DNA of 6,565 nt from Patescibacteria group bacterium (GCA_029260985.1 JAJDCE010000136.1:1-6565), one strand, 5' to 3'; numbered from the stretch's first letter, positions 1 through 6,068 are shown. Numbers and translations: made by a program. The notes: generated from the sequence alone by a model not told the origin.

Positions 1-194
1 CTCCATATAATTCTACAATCACAACCTCTAATTTTGATGTTTTCTAACATGCTGCCAAACCGTTGTTGTGGTCGAAGATCTGCGACCACTACTGCAGGTT
101 TTTGTCTGATTTTCTTGACATTTTTTGATATATTTGTATAATGCTTTCTTATCAATCTTAAAATATTATATGAGCACAGATAAAAGTAAAACAT
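1..194 (-). CDS. Possible partial divergent reading frame running off the left edge
   Basis: On the minus strand a frame stays open from about 194 to the window edge, 64 codons without a stop. The inner part reads like protein: it contains KPAVVVADLRPQQRFGSM and then IKIRGCDCRIIW, with mixed codon use. No family is recognised. The start is uncertain. Candidates are ATG at 194, TTG at 155, GTG at 89 and ATG at 50; the upstream ones overlap the strong plus-strand promoter at 115-142 or the 189-aa gene. The frame could instead be chance or a gene remnant. What is seen is only the open frame; a coding role is inference. Confidence 0.3.
   Translation of the reverse strand, partial: MFYFYLCSYNILRLIRKHYTNISKNVKKIRQKPAVVVADLRPQQRFGSMLENIKIRGCDCRIIW
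68..89. repeat. 7-bp inverted repeat upstream of the 189-aa gene promoter
   Basis: GTGGTCG (68-74) and CGACCAC (83-89) pair perfectly around an 8-base loop, about 25 bp upstream of the -35 box at 115. This could be an operator or a hairpin. A run of five T follows only at 99-103, so it is a poor terminator. It also lies inside the possible minus-strand reading frame and may be incidental. Confidence 0.3.
115..142 (+). promoter_or_regulatory. Consensus sigma70-type promoter for the 189-aa gene
   Basis: TTGACA (115-120) and TATAAT (137-142) both match the consensus perfectly and are 16 bp apart. Transcription would start near 149, giving a leader of about 20 nt before the ATG at 170. The match predicts strong housekeeping expression. 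It also argues against the longer TTG start at 125, which lies inside the promoter spacer. Confidence 0.8.
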
Positions 195-739
195 TGCTGG
201 ACTGCGTAGATGATGTGATAGCTGGACAGGGGGAAGGATCCCCCGAGGCTACACAAGCACTAGCTCTGAGAGCGGAAATGGAAAGACATCTAAGTGGTAA
301 CGCATTACACGAGGAACTCGCGGAAGAACATAGCGATTCTATCACAAGGGCTATCAAAGATTTTTTAACAAAAGCTCTAGACAAGGGTGGCCTAAAGAGC
401 AGAATAATGAAAACCCTTAGGTCTGCAACCTATCCTAAGCTAGCAGAAGTAGCCGGAAGCGATAAGCTTGGAACAGTCGCTCGCTGGTTTGAAAGCGGAT
501 ATGGCGATATGGGAATTAGAGAGGCTACCCATAGCTTTGGAGGAAAGCTGGATGGACATAGTTATCAATTACAAATACGTGCCAAGGAGGATGGCTCATT
601 TGGGTTGTCACTTAGTAGCGACCAGCTTGTCATCTCTGATGATGTCAGCGAACTAACCGACCACGGCGCTATCGACTCAGCAGGGGCTACGTCTGGAGAT
701 TTCGATAAGATTTATGAAATGGCCTTCGTAAATCTATAG
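170..739 (+). CDS. Hypothetical acidic protein, 189 aa
   Basis: The family is not recognised. The start at ATG 170 (MSTDKSK) is chosen because the upstream in-frame TTG at 125 falls between the -35 and -10 boxes of a consensus promoter. The protein is acidic and has no signal peptide or membrane segment, so it is probably cytoplasmic. The first ~75 residues look helical and are rich in Glu, Ala and Leu. A short basic patch follows (KSRIMKTLR, about residues 76-84). The C-terminal half (about 120-189) has alternating, strand-like stretches such as SYQLQIRAKEDGSFGLSLSS. There is no Shine-Dalgarno sequence before the ATG; the leader is A/T rich. The gene is monocistronic as far as seen and converges on the 57-aa gene. 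It could be a lineage-specific protein. Coding status is supported by the promoter and the length of the frame. Confidence 0.75.
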   Translation: MSTDKSKTLLDCVDDVIAGQGEGSPEATQALALRAEMERHLSGNALHEELAEEHSDSITRAIKDFLTKALDKGGLKSRIMKTLRSATYPKLAEVAGSDKLGTVARWFESGYGDMGIREATHSFGGKLDGHSYQLQIRAKEDGSFGLSLSSDQLVISDDVSELTDHGAIDSAGATSGDFDKIYEMAFVNL

Positions 740-780
740 CTGGCTTCAGGAAGATTTATCCGTTCCAACCAAGGATGATG

Positions 781-804
781 ATTAGAGTTTTGTGAAACCC
801 TAGT
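781..804. terminator. Weak hairpin between convergent genes
   Basis: Between the convergent stops at 739 and 810 a stem forms from 781-790 and 795-804 around the loop TGTG, with one A/C mismatch. On the plus strand a T-rich stretch (about 804-817) follows but there is no clean T run; on the minus strand there is none. It may act as a weak plus-strand terminator for the 189-aa gene. Confidence 0.3.
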
Positions 805-809
805 TCTAT

Positions 810-983
810 CTATTTTGACTTTCCTTTACAGCAAACAAAAACTTTATGAGTTTGCATGGCTCCCAATAATGTAAAGGCGACCCCACTCAACATTGGCGGC
901 GATACAGCGCCCCAATAAGTAATCAGCATATAAAGGCCTATGAGCAATACTGCGATGGATGCTATTTTTTTAAGTATTAACAT
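810..983 (-). CDS. Small membrane protein, 57 aa
   Basis: A short minus-strand frame runs from ATG (983) to TAG (810). The product starts MLILKKIASIAVLL and has a clear hydrophobic helix at about residues 7-24, a Pro-Pro turn at 29-30, a second short hydrophobic stretch at 31-43, and a basic tail with paired cysteines (VFVCCKGKSK, 48-57). This is a two-helix hairpin or single-pass layout, and the lysines at 5-6 suggest the N-terminus is inside. No family is recognised. The start lies 52 bp downstream of the stop of the DUF4012 gene on the same strand, so the two may be co-transcribed. Upstream there is no Shine-Dalgarno sequence, and only a poor own-promoter candidate (TTGAGA-17-TAAAAA). Hydrophobic patterning and position support a real gene. 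Confidence 0.55.
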   Translation of the reverse strand: MLILKKIASIAVLLIGLYMLITYWGAVSPPMLSGVAFTLLGAMQTHKVFVCCKGKSK

Positions 984-1035
984 GTGTTTTATATTAAGAA
1001 ATATTTTTTAAGTAATTTACACTATTATCTCAATC

Positions 1036-3087
1036 TTAATTTCCTCTAATAGCAGATAGAAATATCTGATTTTGATCGAATGCTGTTTTGTATTCTGGGT
1101 ATAAAGTGAAGGCGCTTTGTTCGATTTTTGGGTAAGTTTCCACCACTTGCAGATAGTCGGAGGTTTGAAGGCTTTTCGTAAGGGCTATGTTCTCAGCGCC
1201 TGCCTGTTTTTGGGCAATGAAACGGTACATATCCAGAGGCTTATCTGTACTTACCTGATAAGGCAGTACGTAGTTGAGATGAACAGTTTGCTGATGCCCT
1301 GCGCTGACGGGGCCAAAGGTGAAAGCGAATATCGTGTAGCCGTTTTCCTCGGTCGCTGTTAGATCTTCAATATCTACCCCCTCAAGGGTGATCAGGCGAG
1401 ATCCTTTTGGTACGTAAACGCGCATATAGTCGACATTATCCCCTTGCCCCTGAATGAATTTGAGCGTTTGTTCACTTAATTTTCCGGCTCCGTAGCGATC
1501 AATCAGCTTCTTCCAATAAGCAAAGTCCTTTTCCTGCCACGTATGGGTTTTTTTGATCGTGAGCTCATCAGTTATTTGACCGAGATTATTCACCTTGGTG
1601 TGATGAGTTAAATCGGTTTTAATGAAGGCATCGCTTTTGTTTCCTCCTATCGCCGTGGTGACCACCGCTAGATAATCTACATCAGGCTGTGCTTTTACCA
1701 TGGCTCCATCCATTTTAAAGCGCTGAGCTAACGCCTGGACGTCCGGATCATTTGAATAGAGCTGAACATGACGACCGGCAATGAGACTCAACCCTAAGTC
1801 GCTCACGGTGGAAAACTGACCTAACGAGAAAAGCTTCTCTTTAAATATAGGGATTAGGTCGATCAAGAGCTGTTTTGGGGTTGTGGTTTCGGAGAGTTTC
1901 GATTCGATATGATAAGAGAGCAAATCGTTAAAATTATCTGCCCGGATAGCAAATGGAAAACTGGGAACGACCACCGGGCCGGTTAAGGCGAGGAGTTTTT
2001 CGGCTACGGTCTGATCGATGGCGATGACCGTATCGACCGATGGGCCGCGACTATGCTCCAAAAACCACATGAGCTGCTTGGCTGACGTGGGGAAGTCGGG
2101 GCTGTAATTAGCGTCTCTCATGTAGAGCCGTTCGGCGACCTTATTGATTCCAGGTGGCGGTGTCACCACATCGGCTAGCTGACCATCGGTTTGGTAGATG
2201 TCTTTGGTTTCAATTTTTGTGATTTTTCCATCATTTACATCCATTAGCATATAGCTCCCCAAAAAGCCTCCTGTAGCTCTGAGTTCGTGATTATTTTGGA
2301 GTAATACCAAGTACCGATGCGGGATCTTATCGCCTAATAAAGTGAGAACGGTTTTAAAATTGCTCTCAACTTCTTTTAAGGCTGTTAAAAATTGACCGAT
2401 TCGCCACTGTGCCTTCACGATTTGCTCGGTTAGAGGTTTTGGCAATGCGGCCACGTTCATGCCGGTCAGGTTTTTTTCAAGCAGTAATGCCTCCATTAAT
2501 AACTCATCAACCCTTTTCTTTTGCGCCTGAACCATGTCAGTTAAACGGACTGTATCATCGGTGGTGTTTTGCTGTATAAAGGTGGCTGGAATCGCCTTGG
2601 TATCGTTTAACAGATTAGCCAGCTGCCGTCCGATTTTTGAAACACTGACCCCACTGTCAATCAACTTCTGAGCCGCATCGAGATAGAGACCGGTTTTTAA
2701 GTAATTATTGGCCTGCGTGTTTAAAAAACGCATGTTCTGATCGATTTCTTTGAAAGACATTTCTGCCCCCTCAAACCATTTCTCTGCTTTTTCAAAATTC
2801 TGGTCAGAAAGAGAGCTTACTCCACTCATCAAACTGTCGTAGCCAGCCATCGCCGTATTTTTTGTATCAAAAATAAAGGATTTGCTGCTTCCGTAGGTTC
2901 CAAGCGCTGCAAAACCGACGAAAAGGATGAAAGCCATCCAGAAGAAAGATCTAAAGCCTTTGGCTTGCTCACCTGACTCAGCGTCTATCGGTGAACCATT
3001 TTTTGGATTTTGGATGTCAAAAAAGCGTCCTTTTTTTAGGGGTTCAATCTTAACTGAACAGCCTTTTGATTCTAACTTGTTTCCCAT
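1036..3087 (-). CDS. DUF4012 domain-containing membrane protein, 683 aa
   Basis: This is a DUF4012 family protein. The hallmark block is RYLVLLQNNHELRATGGFLG (about residues 258-277), followed by DVNDGKI, then MRDANYSPDFP (323-333), then VDTVIAIDQTVAEKLLALTG leading into PVVVP (351-375). A cytoplasmic N-terminus of ~45 residues precedes one membrane helix at about 47-64 (FFWMAFILFVGFAALG). A mostly helical, coiled-coil-like stretch (75-250) leads into the DUF4012 core and a long C-terminal region, all expected outside the membrane. Its length is typical for the family. The biochemical role is unknown; relatives are found in CPR, Actinobacteria and Chloroflexi and are often suspected of an envelope role. 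The ATG at 3087 has no Shine-Dalgarno sequence, and a promoter-like pair lies immediately upstream. It is divergent from recX and followed by the 57-aa membrane protein. Confidence 0.88.
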   Translation of the reverse strand: MGNKLESKGCSVKIEPLKKGRFFDIQNPKNGSPIDAESGEQAKGFRSFFWMAFILFVGFAALGTYGSSKSFIFDTKNTAMAGYDSLMSGVSSLSDQNFEKAEKWFEGAEMSFKEIDQNMRFLNTQANNYLKTGLYLDAAQKLIDSGVSVSKIGRQLANLLNDTKAIPATFIQQNTTDDTVRLTDMVQAQKKRVDELLMEALLLEKNLTGMNVAALPKPLTEQIVKAQWRIGQFLTALKEVESNFKTVLTLLGDKIPHRYLVLLQNNHELRATGGFLGSYMLMDVNDGKITKIETKDIYQTDGQLADVVTPPPGINKVAERLYMRDANYSPDFPTSAKQLMWFLEHSRGPSVDTVIAIDQTVAEKLLALTGPVVVPSFPFAIRADNFNDLLSYHIESKLSETTTPKQLLIDLIPIFKEKLFSLGQFSTVSDLGLSLIAGRHVQLYSNDPDVQALAQRFKMDGAMVKAQPDVDYLAVVTTAIGGNKSDAFIKTDLTHHTKVNNLGQITDELTIKKTHTWQEKDFAYWKKLIDRYGAGKLSEQTLKFIQGQGDNVDYMRVYVPKGSRLITLEGVDIEDLTATEENGYTIFAFTFGPVSAGHQQTVHLNYVLPYQVSTDKPLDMYRFIAQKQAGAENIALTKSLQTSDYLQVVETYPKIEQSAFTLYPEYKTAFDQNQIFLSAIRGN

Positions 3088-3094
3088 GGACTAC

Positions 3095-3123
3095 ATTCTA
3101 TTACAAGATTAGAAGATTAACAA
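3095..3123 (-). promoter_or_regulatory. Candidate promoter of the DUF4012 gene
   Basis: Reading on the minus strand, TTGTTA (3123-3118) and TAGAAT (3100-3095) are separated by 17 bp, with 4/6 and 5/6 matches to the sigma70 consensus. Only 7 bases separate the -10 box from the ATG at 3087, so transcription would begin at or next to the start codon and the mRNA would be nearly leaderless. The left arm of the inverted repeat (3104-3117) falls in the spacer. Confidence 0.4.
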
Positions 3124-3148
3124 ATTAACAGATTATTTACTTTTACCA

Positions 3149-3176
3149 TTCTCTATTTGCTATTCTCTATTTGCTA
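3149..3176. repeat. Two tandem copies of a 14-bp unit
   Basis: The unit TTCTCTATTTGCTA occurs twice head to tail (3149-3162 and 3163-3176) with no mismatch, in the loop of the inner inverted repeat. Such a unit could change copy number by slippage. It is not a CRISPR because there are no spacers. Confidence 0.8.
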
Positions 3177-3196
3177 TTTTAATCTGTTAATAGTGA

Positions 3197-3223
3197 GCCT
3201 GCCTGTCGGCAGACAGGTGAGGC
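3197..3223. repeat. GC-rich palindrome upstream of recX
   Basis: CCTGTC (3202-3207) pairs with GACAGG (3212-3217) around the loop GGCA. Outside it GCCT (3197-3200) pairs with AGGC (3220-3223), leaving small bulges. It is GC rich in an A/T-rich intergenic region, so it looks like an inserted repetitive palindrome. It lies 28 bp upstream of the recX start. Confidence 0.6.
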
Positions 3224-3251
3224 GAACGTTTTTATCTTCTAATCTTGAATC

Positions 3252-3698
3252 ATGCGCAGTATGCACGATAAAATCTGGGAATCGGCTCTCAAATCCATCC
3301 AAGTGAGGCAGATGAGTCGCTCTGACCTGAAGCGAAAATTAATAACTAAATTTGCTGATGAAACGGCCGAGATTGATCTTGTTTTAGATGAAATGGAGCG
3401 GGTTCAGCTCTTGAATGATAAGCGATATGCTGAGCAGCTTATTAACCATTTGACTCAGCGGCCTATCGGGCGTCTAAAACTGATGAATGAAGCACGGAAA
3501 CGGGGGTTAGACTCGGATATGGTCCAAGGCTTGCTGGTAGACCTGGATTACAATGAGGAATCAATGGCAAAACAAGCCTTTGAAGTTAAAGAAAAAACAA
3601 TTTCGGAGGATGATCCTCGGAAACGGAAGCAAAAATTGATGATGTTTATGAGGGGGAGAGGGTTTACGAATGCGGTCATTTATTCTGTTTTGAAATAA
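3252..3698 (+). CDS. recX: Regulatory protein RecX, 148 aa
   Basis: RecX binds RecA filaments and modulates recombinase and SOS activity in the cytoplasm. The protein shows the family layout of three tandem three-helix repeats. Repeat 1 (about 9-50) has the typical SALKSIQVRQMSRSDLKRKL stretch followed by a helix ending in DEMERVQLL. Repeat 2 (about 51-97) has LLNDKRYAEQLI followed by RPIGRLKLMNEARKRGLD. Repeat 3 (about 102-147) is a more divergent basic repeat ending RGRGFTNAVIYSVLK. The length is usual. recX often sits beside recA; here it is divergent from a DUF4012 gene and upstream of nusA, so it is not in a recA operon in this window. ATG 3252 is used; ATG 3261 (MHDKIW) is an equally possible start, and neither has a Shine-Dalgarno sequence. 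Confidence 0.85.
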   Translation: MRSMHDKIWESALKSIQVRQMSRSDLKRKLITKFADETAEIDLVLDEMERVQLLNDKRYAEQLINHLTQRPIGRLKLMNEARKRGLDSDMVQGLLVDLDYNEESMAKQAFEVKEKTISEDDPRKRKQKLMMFMRGRGFTNAVIYSVLK

Positions 3699-3794
3699 TT
3701 TCGTATCTCACATTTTATTTGGCATGTATTTATTTTGCATTTGAATGCTAAACATACGAATCCAGAATTAAATCTGAAATGTGAGATACGAAAT
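3698..3794. repeat. Inverted-repeat element after recX, MITE-like
   Basis: An 18-bp perfect inverted repeat (ATTTCGTATCTCACATTT at 3698-3715 and its complement at 3777-3794) encloses a 61-bp centre, which holds a smaller palindrome, GCATT-TG-AATGC. The direct repeat GAAATAAT is found on both sides (3692-3699 and 3797-3804). It overlaps the left arm by two bases and could be a target-site duplication. The left copy includes the recX stop codon. As RNA the arms would form a long hairpin. It is not followed by a T run, so it is not a classic terminator. Confidence 0.7.
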
Positions 3795-3808
3795 GCGAAA
3801 TAATAATC

Positions 3809-3837
3809 TTGCCTAAATAATAAACCGCGGGTATAAT
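3809..3837 (+). promoter_or_regulatory. nusA promoter
   Basis: TTGCCT (3809-3814, 4/6) and a perfect TATAAT (3832-3837) are 17 bp apart. Transcription would start near 3844, about 52 nt before the nusA start codon. The promoter lies just after the inverted-repeat element, so nusA has its own transcription start separate from recX. Confidence 0.7.
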
Positions 3838-3849
3838 CAAATTACATTG

Positions 3850-3880
3850 CAGAGCCTAGATTGTTAGGGTCTGTTTTTTT
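3850..3880 (+). terminator. Terminator-like hairpin in the nusA leader (putative attenuator)
   Basis: CAGA-G-CCTA (3850-3858) pairs with TAGG-G-TCTG (3865-3873) around a 6-base loop with one G/G mismatch. Seven T follow directly (3874-3880). It lies between the nusA promoter and the nusA start, so a transcript begun near 3844 could stop after about 35 nt. It may also catch readthrough from recX. A role in NusA self-control is inference. Confidence 0.55.
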
Positions 3881-3895
3881 CTAATCCAAAAAATT

Positions 3896-5245
3896 ATGAT
3901 GAATCAGCAATTTGTTGCCGCCGTTAACCAAATTTGCGCGGAAAAAAATATTTCTTTTGAACGTGTAATGGATGCCGTTAATGCTGCCTTGGCCACTGCC
4001 TACCGAAAAGACTTCGGAAACAAAGAGCAGGAAGTTGAAATTCTCCTCAATGAAGGGGGTAATTTTGCAACGGTCCTTCTGATTAAAGAGGTCGTTGAGG
4101 AAGTGGAGAACGCTAATATTGAAATTTCGCTGGCCGAAGCCTCAAAGATGAAAAAAGATGTTCAAATCGGTGATGAAATCCGCGTGGATGTAACCCCGCT
4201 TGAATATGGACGAATCGCGGCTCAGGCAGCCAAACAAGTGATCTTACAGCGTATCCAAGAGGCAGAACGTGAATCACTGTATGAAATGTTTAAAAACCGT
4301 GAAAACGAACTCCTTTCAGCTCAAATCATGCGTGTTGAAGGCGACAGTGTTTATATCAATATCGAAAATCATACCGTTCCTCTCTCTGCCAAAGAGCAAA
4401 TTCCGGGTGAAAAGTACTATAACGGAAAGCGATTGAAAGTTTATCTCGATAAGGTAGTTCATACCAGCCGAGGGCCTGAGCTGTCTATTTCCCGACGTCA
4501 TCCGAACCTGGTGGTACGACTGCTTGAGATGGAAATCCCAGAAATCATAGAGGGAGATGTGGAAGTGAAGTCGATCGCCCGTGATGCCGGAACCCGAAGT
4601 AAAGTGGCTGTGTGGTCTGAAAATGAGAAAATCGACCCAATTGGGGCCTGCATTGGCCAGAAGGGTGTTCGTATTCAGAGCGTGATGGAAGAGCTCAACG
4701 GAGAGCGAGTGGATATTATTGAATGGTCTGATGACCCTTGTGAGTTTATTGCGACAGCCCTTCAGCCTGCTAAGATTGCAGAAGTGATTATTGTGAATGC
4801 CGGTGATGACCCACGTGTTCGCAAAAGAGCGGCTGTGTTTGTTGAAGAAGAAGAGCGACCGATGGCGATTGGTAAGAAAGGTCAGAATGTACGCCTTGCC
4901 TCTGATTTAACCAGCTACGAACTCGATCTTTACAATCTTGATCAACTCCCTGCTTTTAAGGAGAAACTTACTGAACTTTCAAAAACCGACCGACGCATGG
5001 AAGATGAAGAGCTTGAAGGGGCGGAAGTTGCTGAAGCGGTGGAGGCTGCTGAAGAGGAAATCAAGGCTGAATCCGGTGGGGAGGTAGGACATTGGGGGGC
5101 GCTTGGGAAAGCGGTGGTGAATAAACTGGAAAAAGCGGGCTATAAAACATTAGAAGATCTCGATGGAATGGATCTGAAGGCCCTTGAAGGGATTGAGGGG
5201 ATTGGAAAAGCTTCTGCCAAGAAGATTCTTGCTGAATTAACTTAA
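3896..5245 (+). CDS. nusA: Transcription termination/antitermination factor NusA, 449 aa
   Basis: NusA binds RNA polymerase and nascent RNA and affects pausing, termination and antitermination. The domains are in the usual order. An N-terminal RNA polymerase-binding domain (about 1-130) has FERVMDAVNAALATAYRKDF and later YGRIAAQAAKQVILQRI. An S1 domain follows (about 136-200, QIMRVEGDSVYINIE to GPELSISRRH). Next are KH1 with GQKG at 254-257 in IDPIGACIGQKGVRIQSV, and KH2 with GKKG at 326-329 in MAIGKKGQNVRLAS. An acidic linker (about 368-395) then leads to one C-terminal helix-hairpin-helix region (about 402-448, ending LEGIEGIGKASAKKILAEL). ATG 3896 is used; ATG 3899 is adjacent and equally likely, and there is no Shine-Dalgarno sequence. 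The common neighbours rimP and infB are absent here. The gene has its own promoter and a hairpin-bearing leader. Confidence 0.97.
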   Translation: MMNQQFVAAVNQICAEKNISFERVMDAVNAALATAYRKDFGNKEQEVEILLNEGGNFATVLLIKEVVEEVENANIEISLAEASKMKKDVQIGDEIRVDVTPLEYGRIAAQAAKQVILQRIQEAERESLYEMFKNRENELLSAQIMRVEGDSVYINIENHTVPLSAKEQIPGEKYYNGKRLKVYLDKVVHTSRGPELSISRRHPNLVVRLLEMEIPEIIEGDVEVKSIARDAGTRSKVAVWSENEKIDPIGACIGQKGVRIQSVMEELNGERVDIIEWSDDPCEFIATALQPAKIAEVIIVNAGDDPRVRKRAAVFVEEEERPMAIGKKGQNVRLASDLTSYELDLYNLDQLPAFKEKLTELSKTDRRMEDEELEGAEVAEAVEAAEEEIKAESGGEVGHWGALGKAVVNKLEKAGYKTLEDLDGMDLKALEGIEGIGKASAKKILAELT

Positions 5246-5254
5246 TCTCTATTT

Positions 5255-5326
5255 GTCATCCTGAACTTGCTTCAGGATCCTAAGTCTTATATTTGAAACA
5301 GGATTCTGAATCGAGTTCAGAATGAC
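5255..5326. repeat. Paired palindromic repeats in inverted orientation (family A)
   Basis: Two ~27-bp units face each other across 18 bp. Unit 1 (5255-5281) holds ATCCTGAA-CTTGC-TTCAGGAT and unit 2 (5300-5326) holds ATTCTGAA-TCGAG-TTCAGAAT. Each is a hairpin with an 8-bp perfect stem and a 5-base loop. Unit 2 reverse-complemented matches unit 1 at about 23 of 27 positions, so the pair can also fold as one long hairpin. It follows the nusA stop by 9 bp and may help end the nusA transcript, although no T tract follows. The last palindrome overlaps an unlikely upstream ATG of the next gene. Confidence 0.85.
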
Positions 5327-5345
5327 GTTTGGCCTTATTCTACTC

Positions 5346-6050
5346 ATGAAGATTATTCTCAAAAAAACTAAGCTACAAAAATATCACTGGTTTTATATTG
5401 GTTTTTTTGTCTTTTATGCTGTTATTTCGTATCTTTTTTTATACCAACTGACGGGTCTTCAGCCTTTTCAGCTAAACATTCATTTCTTCTCGAATATGGT
5501 GGGTAGTTTTTCGAAACGACTTATCGCTGATGCGGCTCCCCTTGCCCTCTTTCTGTTTCTGGCCTATCACTCCAAAACGAAATGGGTTCAGTATCTGTTT
5601 ATAGGGCTTTTTGCTGTTGTCTTTTCTCTCAATACACTGACTGTCTTTCATTACTTTATTTTTCGCGCCAATTGGCAGTTTGGCAGTATCGAATTCACGT
5701 CTCTTTTGGTTCTATTCACCTTTATTACAATTGCACTAGCCATTGGCTTTGGTTATTTTGCCGCCAAAATCAAAAATGGCGGGAATATATGGCCTGCTAA
5801 GAGAAATGTATTCGTTGCTACTCTGATTCTTCTAACTCTCCTCAGCCCTCTGATTCCGATACGATATAGCGCCCATAAAACCCTTGTTACCACACAGAAT
5901 GATGTTGAGATTTATTTCAGGATTGTCCATTTAGAGAGGTCTGGAATGACCCATTTGTATCAGATTTTATCAGGCACTTCTCAGCCCATCATTGTCCCGG
6001 ATATTTCGGTGATTGGGAGCTTTAAGGAGGAGATTGAGTCAACGGAGTAA
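5346..6050 (+). CDS. Hypothetical five-helix membrane protein, 234 aa
   Basis: The family is not recognised. ATG 5346 (MKIILKKTKLQKYHW) is preferred to ATG 5322, which is formed by the end of a palindromic repeat and would add eight residues. A basic N-terminus precedes five likely membrane helices at about residues 15-36, 59-75, 80-106, 117-140 and 154-172. A soluble tail of ~60 residues follows (IRYSAHKTLVTTQND to the acidic KEEIESTE end). Five N-terminal helices followed by an outside domain recalls LTA synthase or sulfatase-type membrane enzymes, but the tail is far too short for a catalytic domain and no metal-binding motif is seen. It may be a truncated relative or an unrelated protein. 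It lies after nusA, separated by palindromes, and no convincing own promoter is visible. Confidence 0.75.
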   Translation: MKIILKKTKLQKYHWFYIGFFVFYAVISYLFLYQLTGLQPFQLNIHFFSNMVGSFSKRLIADAAPLALFLFLAYHSKTKWVQYLFIGLFAVVFSLNTLTVFHYFIFRANWQFGSIEFTSLLVLFTFITIALAIGFGYFAAKIKNGGNIWPAKRNVFVATLILLTLLSPLIPIRYSAHKTLVTTQNDVEIYFRIVHLERSGMTHLYQILSGTSQPIIVPDISVIGSFKEEIESTE

Positions 6051-6052
6051 TC

Positions 6053-6068
6053 GTCATTCCTGTGAAGG
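6053..6068 (+). repeat. Partial palindromic repeat, family B
   Basis: GTCATTCCTGTGAAGG begins 3 bp after the stop of the membrane protein gene. It looks like the left half of a GTCATTCCTGCGAAAG-type palindrome, a repeat style common in many bacterial genomes. The right half is missing or decayed. Confidence 0.5.

Larger units (their letters stand above)
3104..3247. repeat. Nested inverted-repeat region between DUF4012 gene and recX
   Basis: An outer 14-bp perfect inverted repeat (CAAGATTAGAAGAT at 3104-3117 and its complement at 3234-3247) encloses an inner 12-bp perfect one (ATTAACAGATTA at 3124-3135 and TAATCTGTTAAT at 3180-3191). The element fills the intergenic space: its right arm ends 4 bp before the recX ATG, and its left arm ends 16 bp from the DUF4012 start. 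No target-site duplication is evident. It could be a miniature element, a folded RNA, or a divergent regulatory region. Confidence 0.7.

Noticed and set aside
125..169. Upstream TTG extension of the 189-aa gene
   Set aside because: The TTG lies in the spacer of the consensus promoter, so it would not be transcribed; ATG 170 fits the predicted start of transcription.
166..384. 72-aa minus-strand frame inside the 189-aa gene
   Set aside because: It is antisense to a gene with a strong promoter and its composition is typical of a shadow frame.
1117..1362. 81-aa plus-strand frame inside the DUF4012 gene
   Set aside because: It is antisense to a confidently identified gene and shows no family features.
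3149..3176. CRISPR-like repeat
   Set aside because: Only two 14-bp units lie directly side by side, with no spacers and no cas genes.
5322..5345. Earlier ATG for the membrane protein
   Set aside because: This ATG is formed by the end of a palindromic repeat; the next ATG gives a normal basic N-terminus before the first helix.
5582..5800. 72-aa plus-strand frame inside the membrane protein gene
   Set aside because: It is a frame-shifted shadow of the longer gene, rich in Cys and aromatic residues with no recognisable motif.
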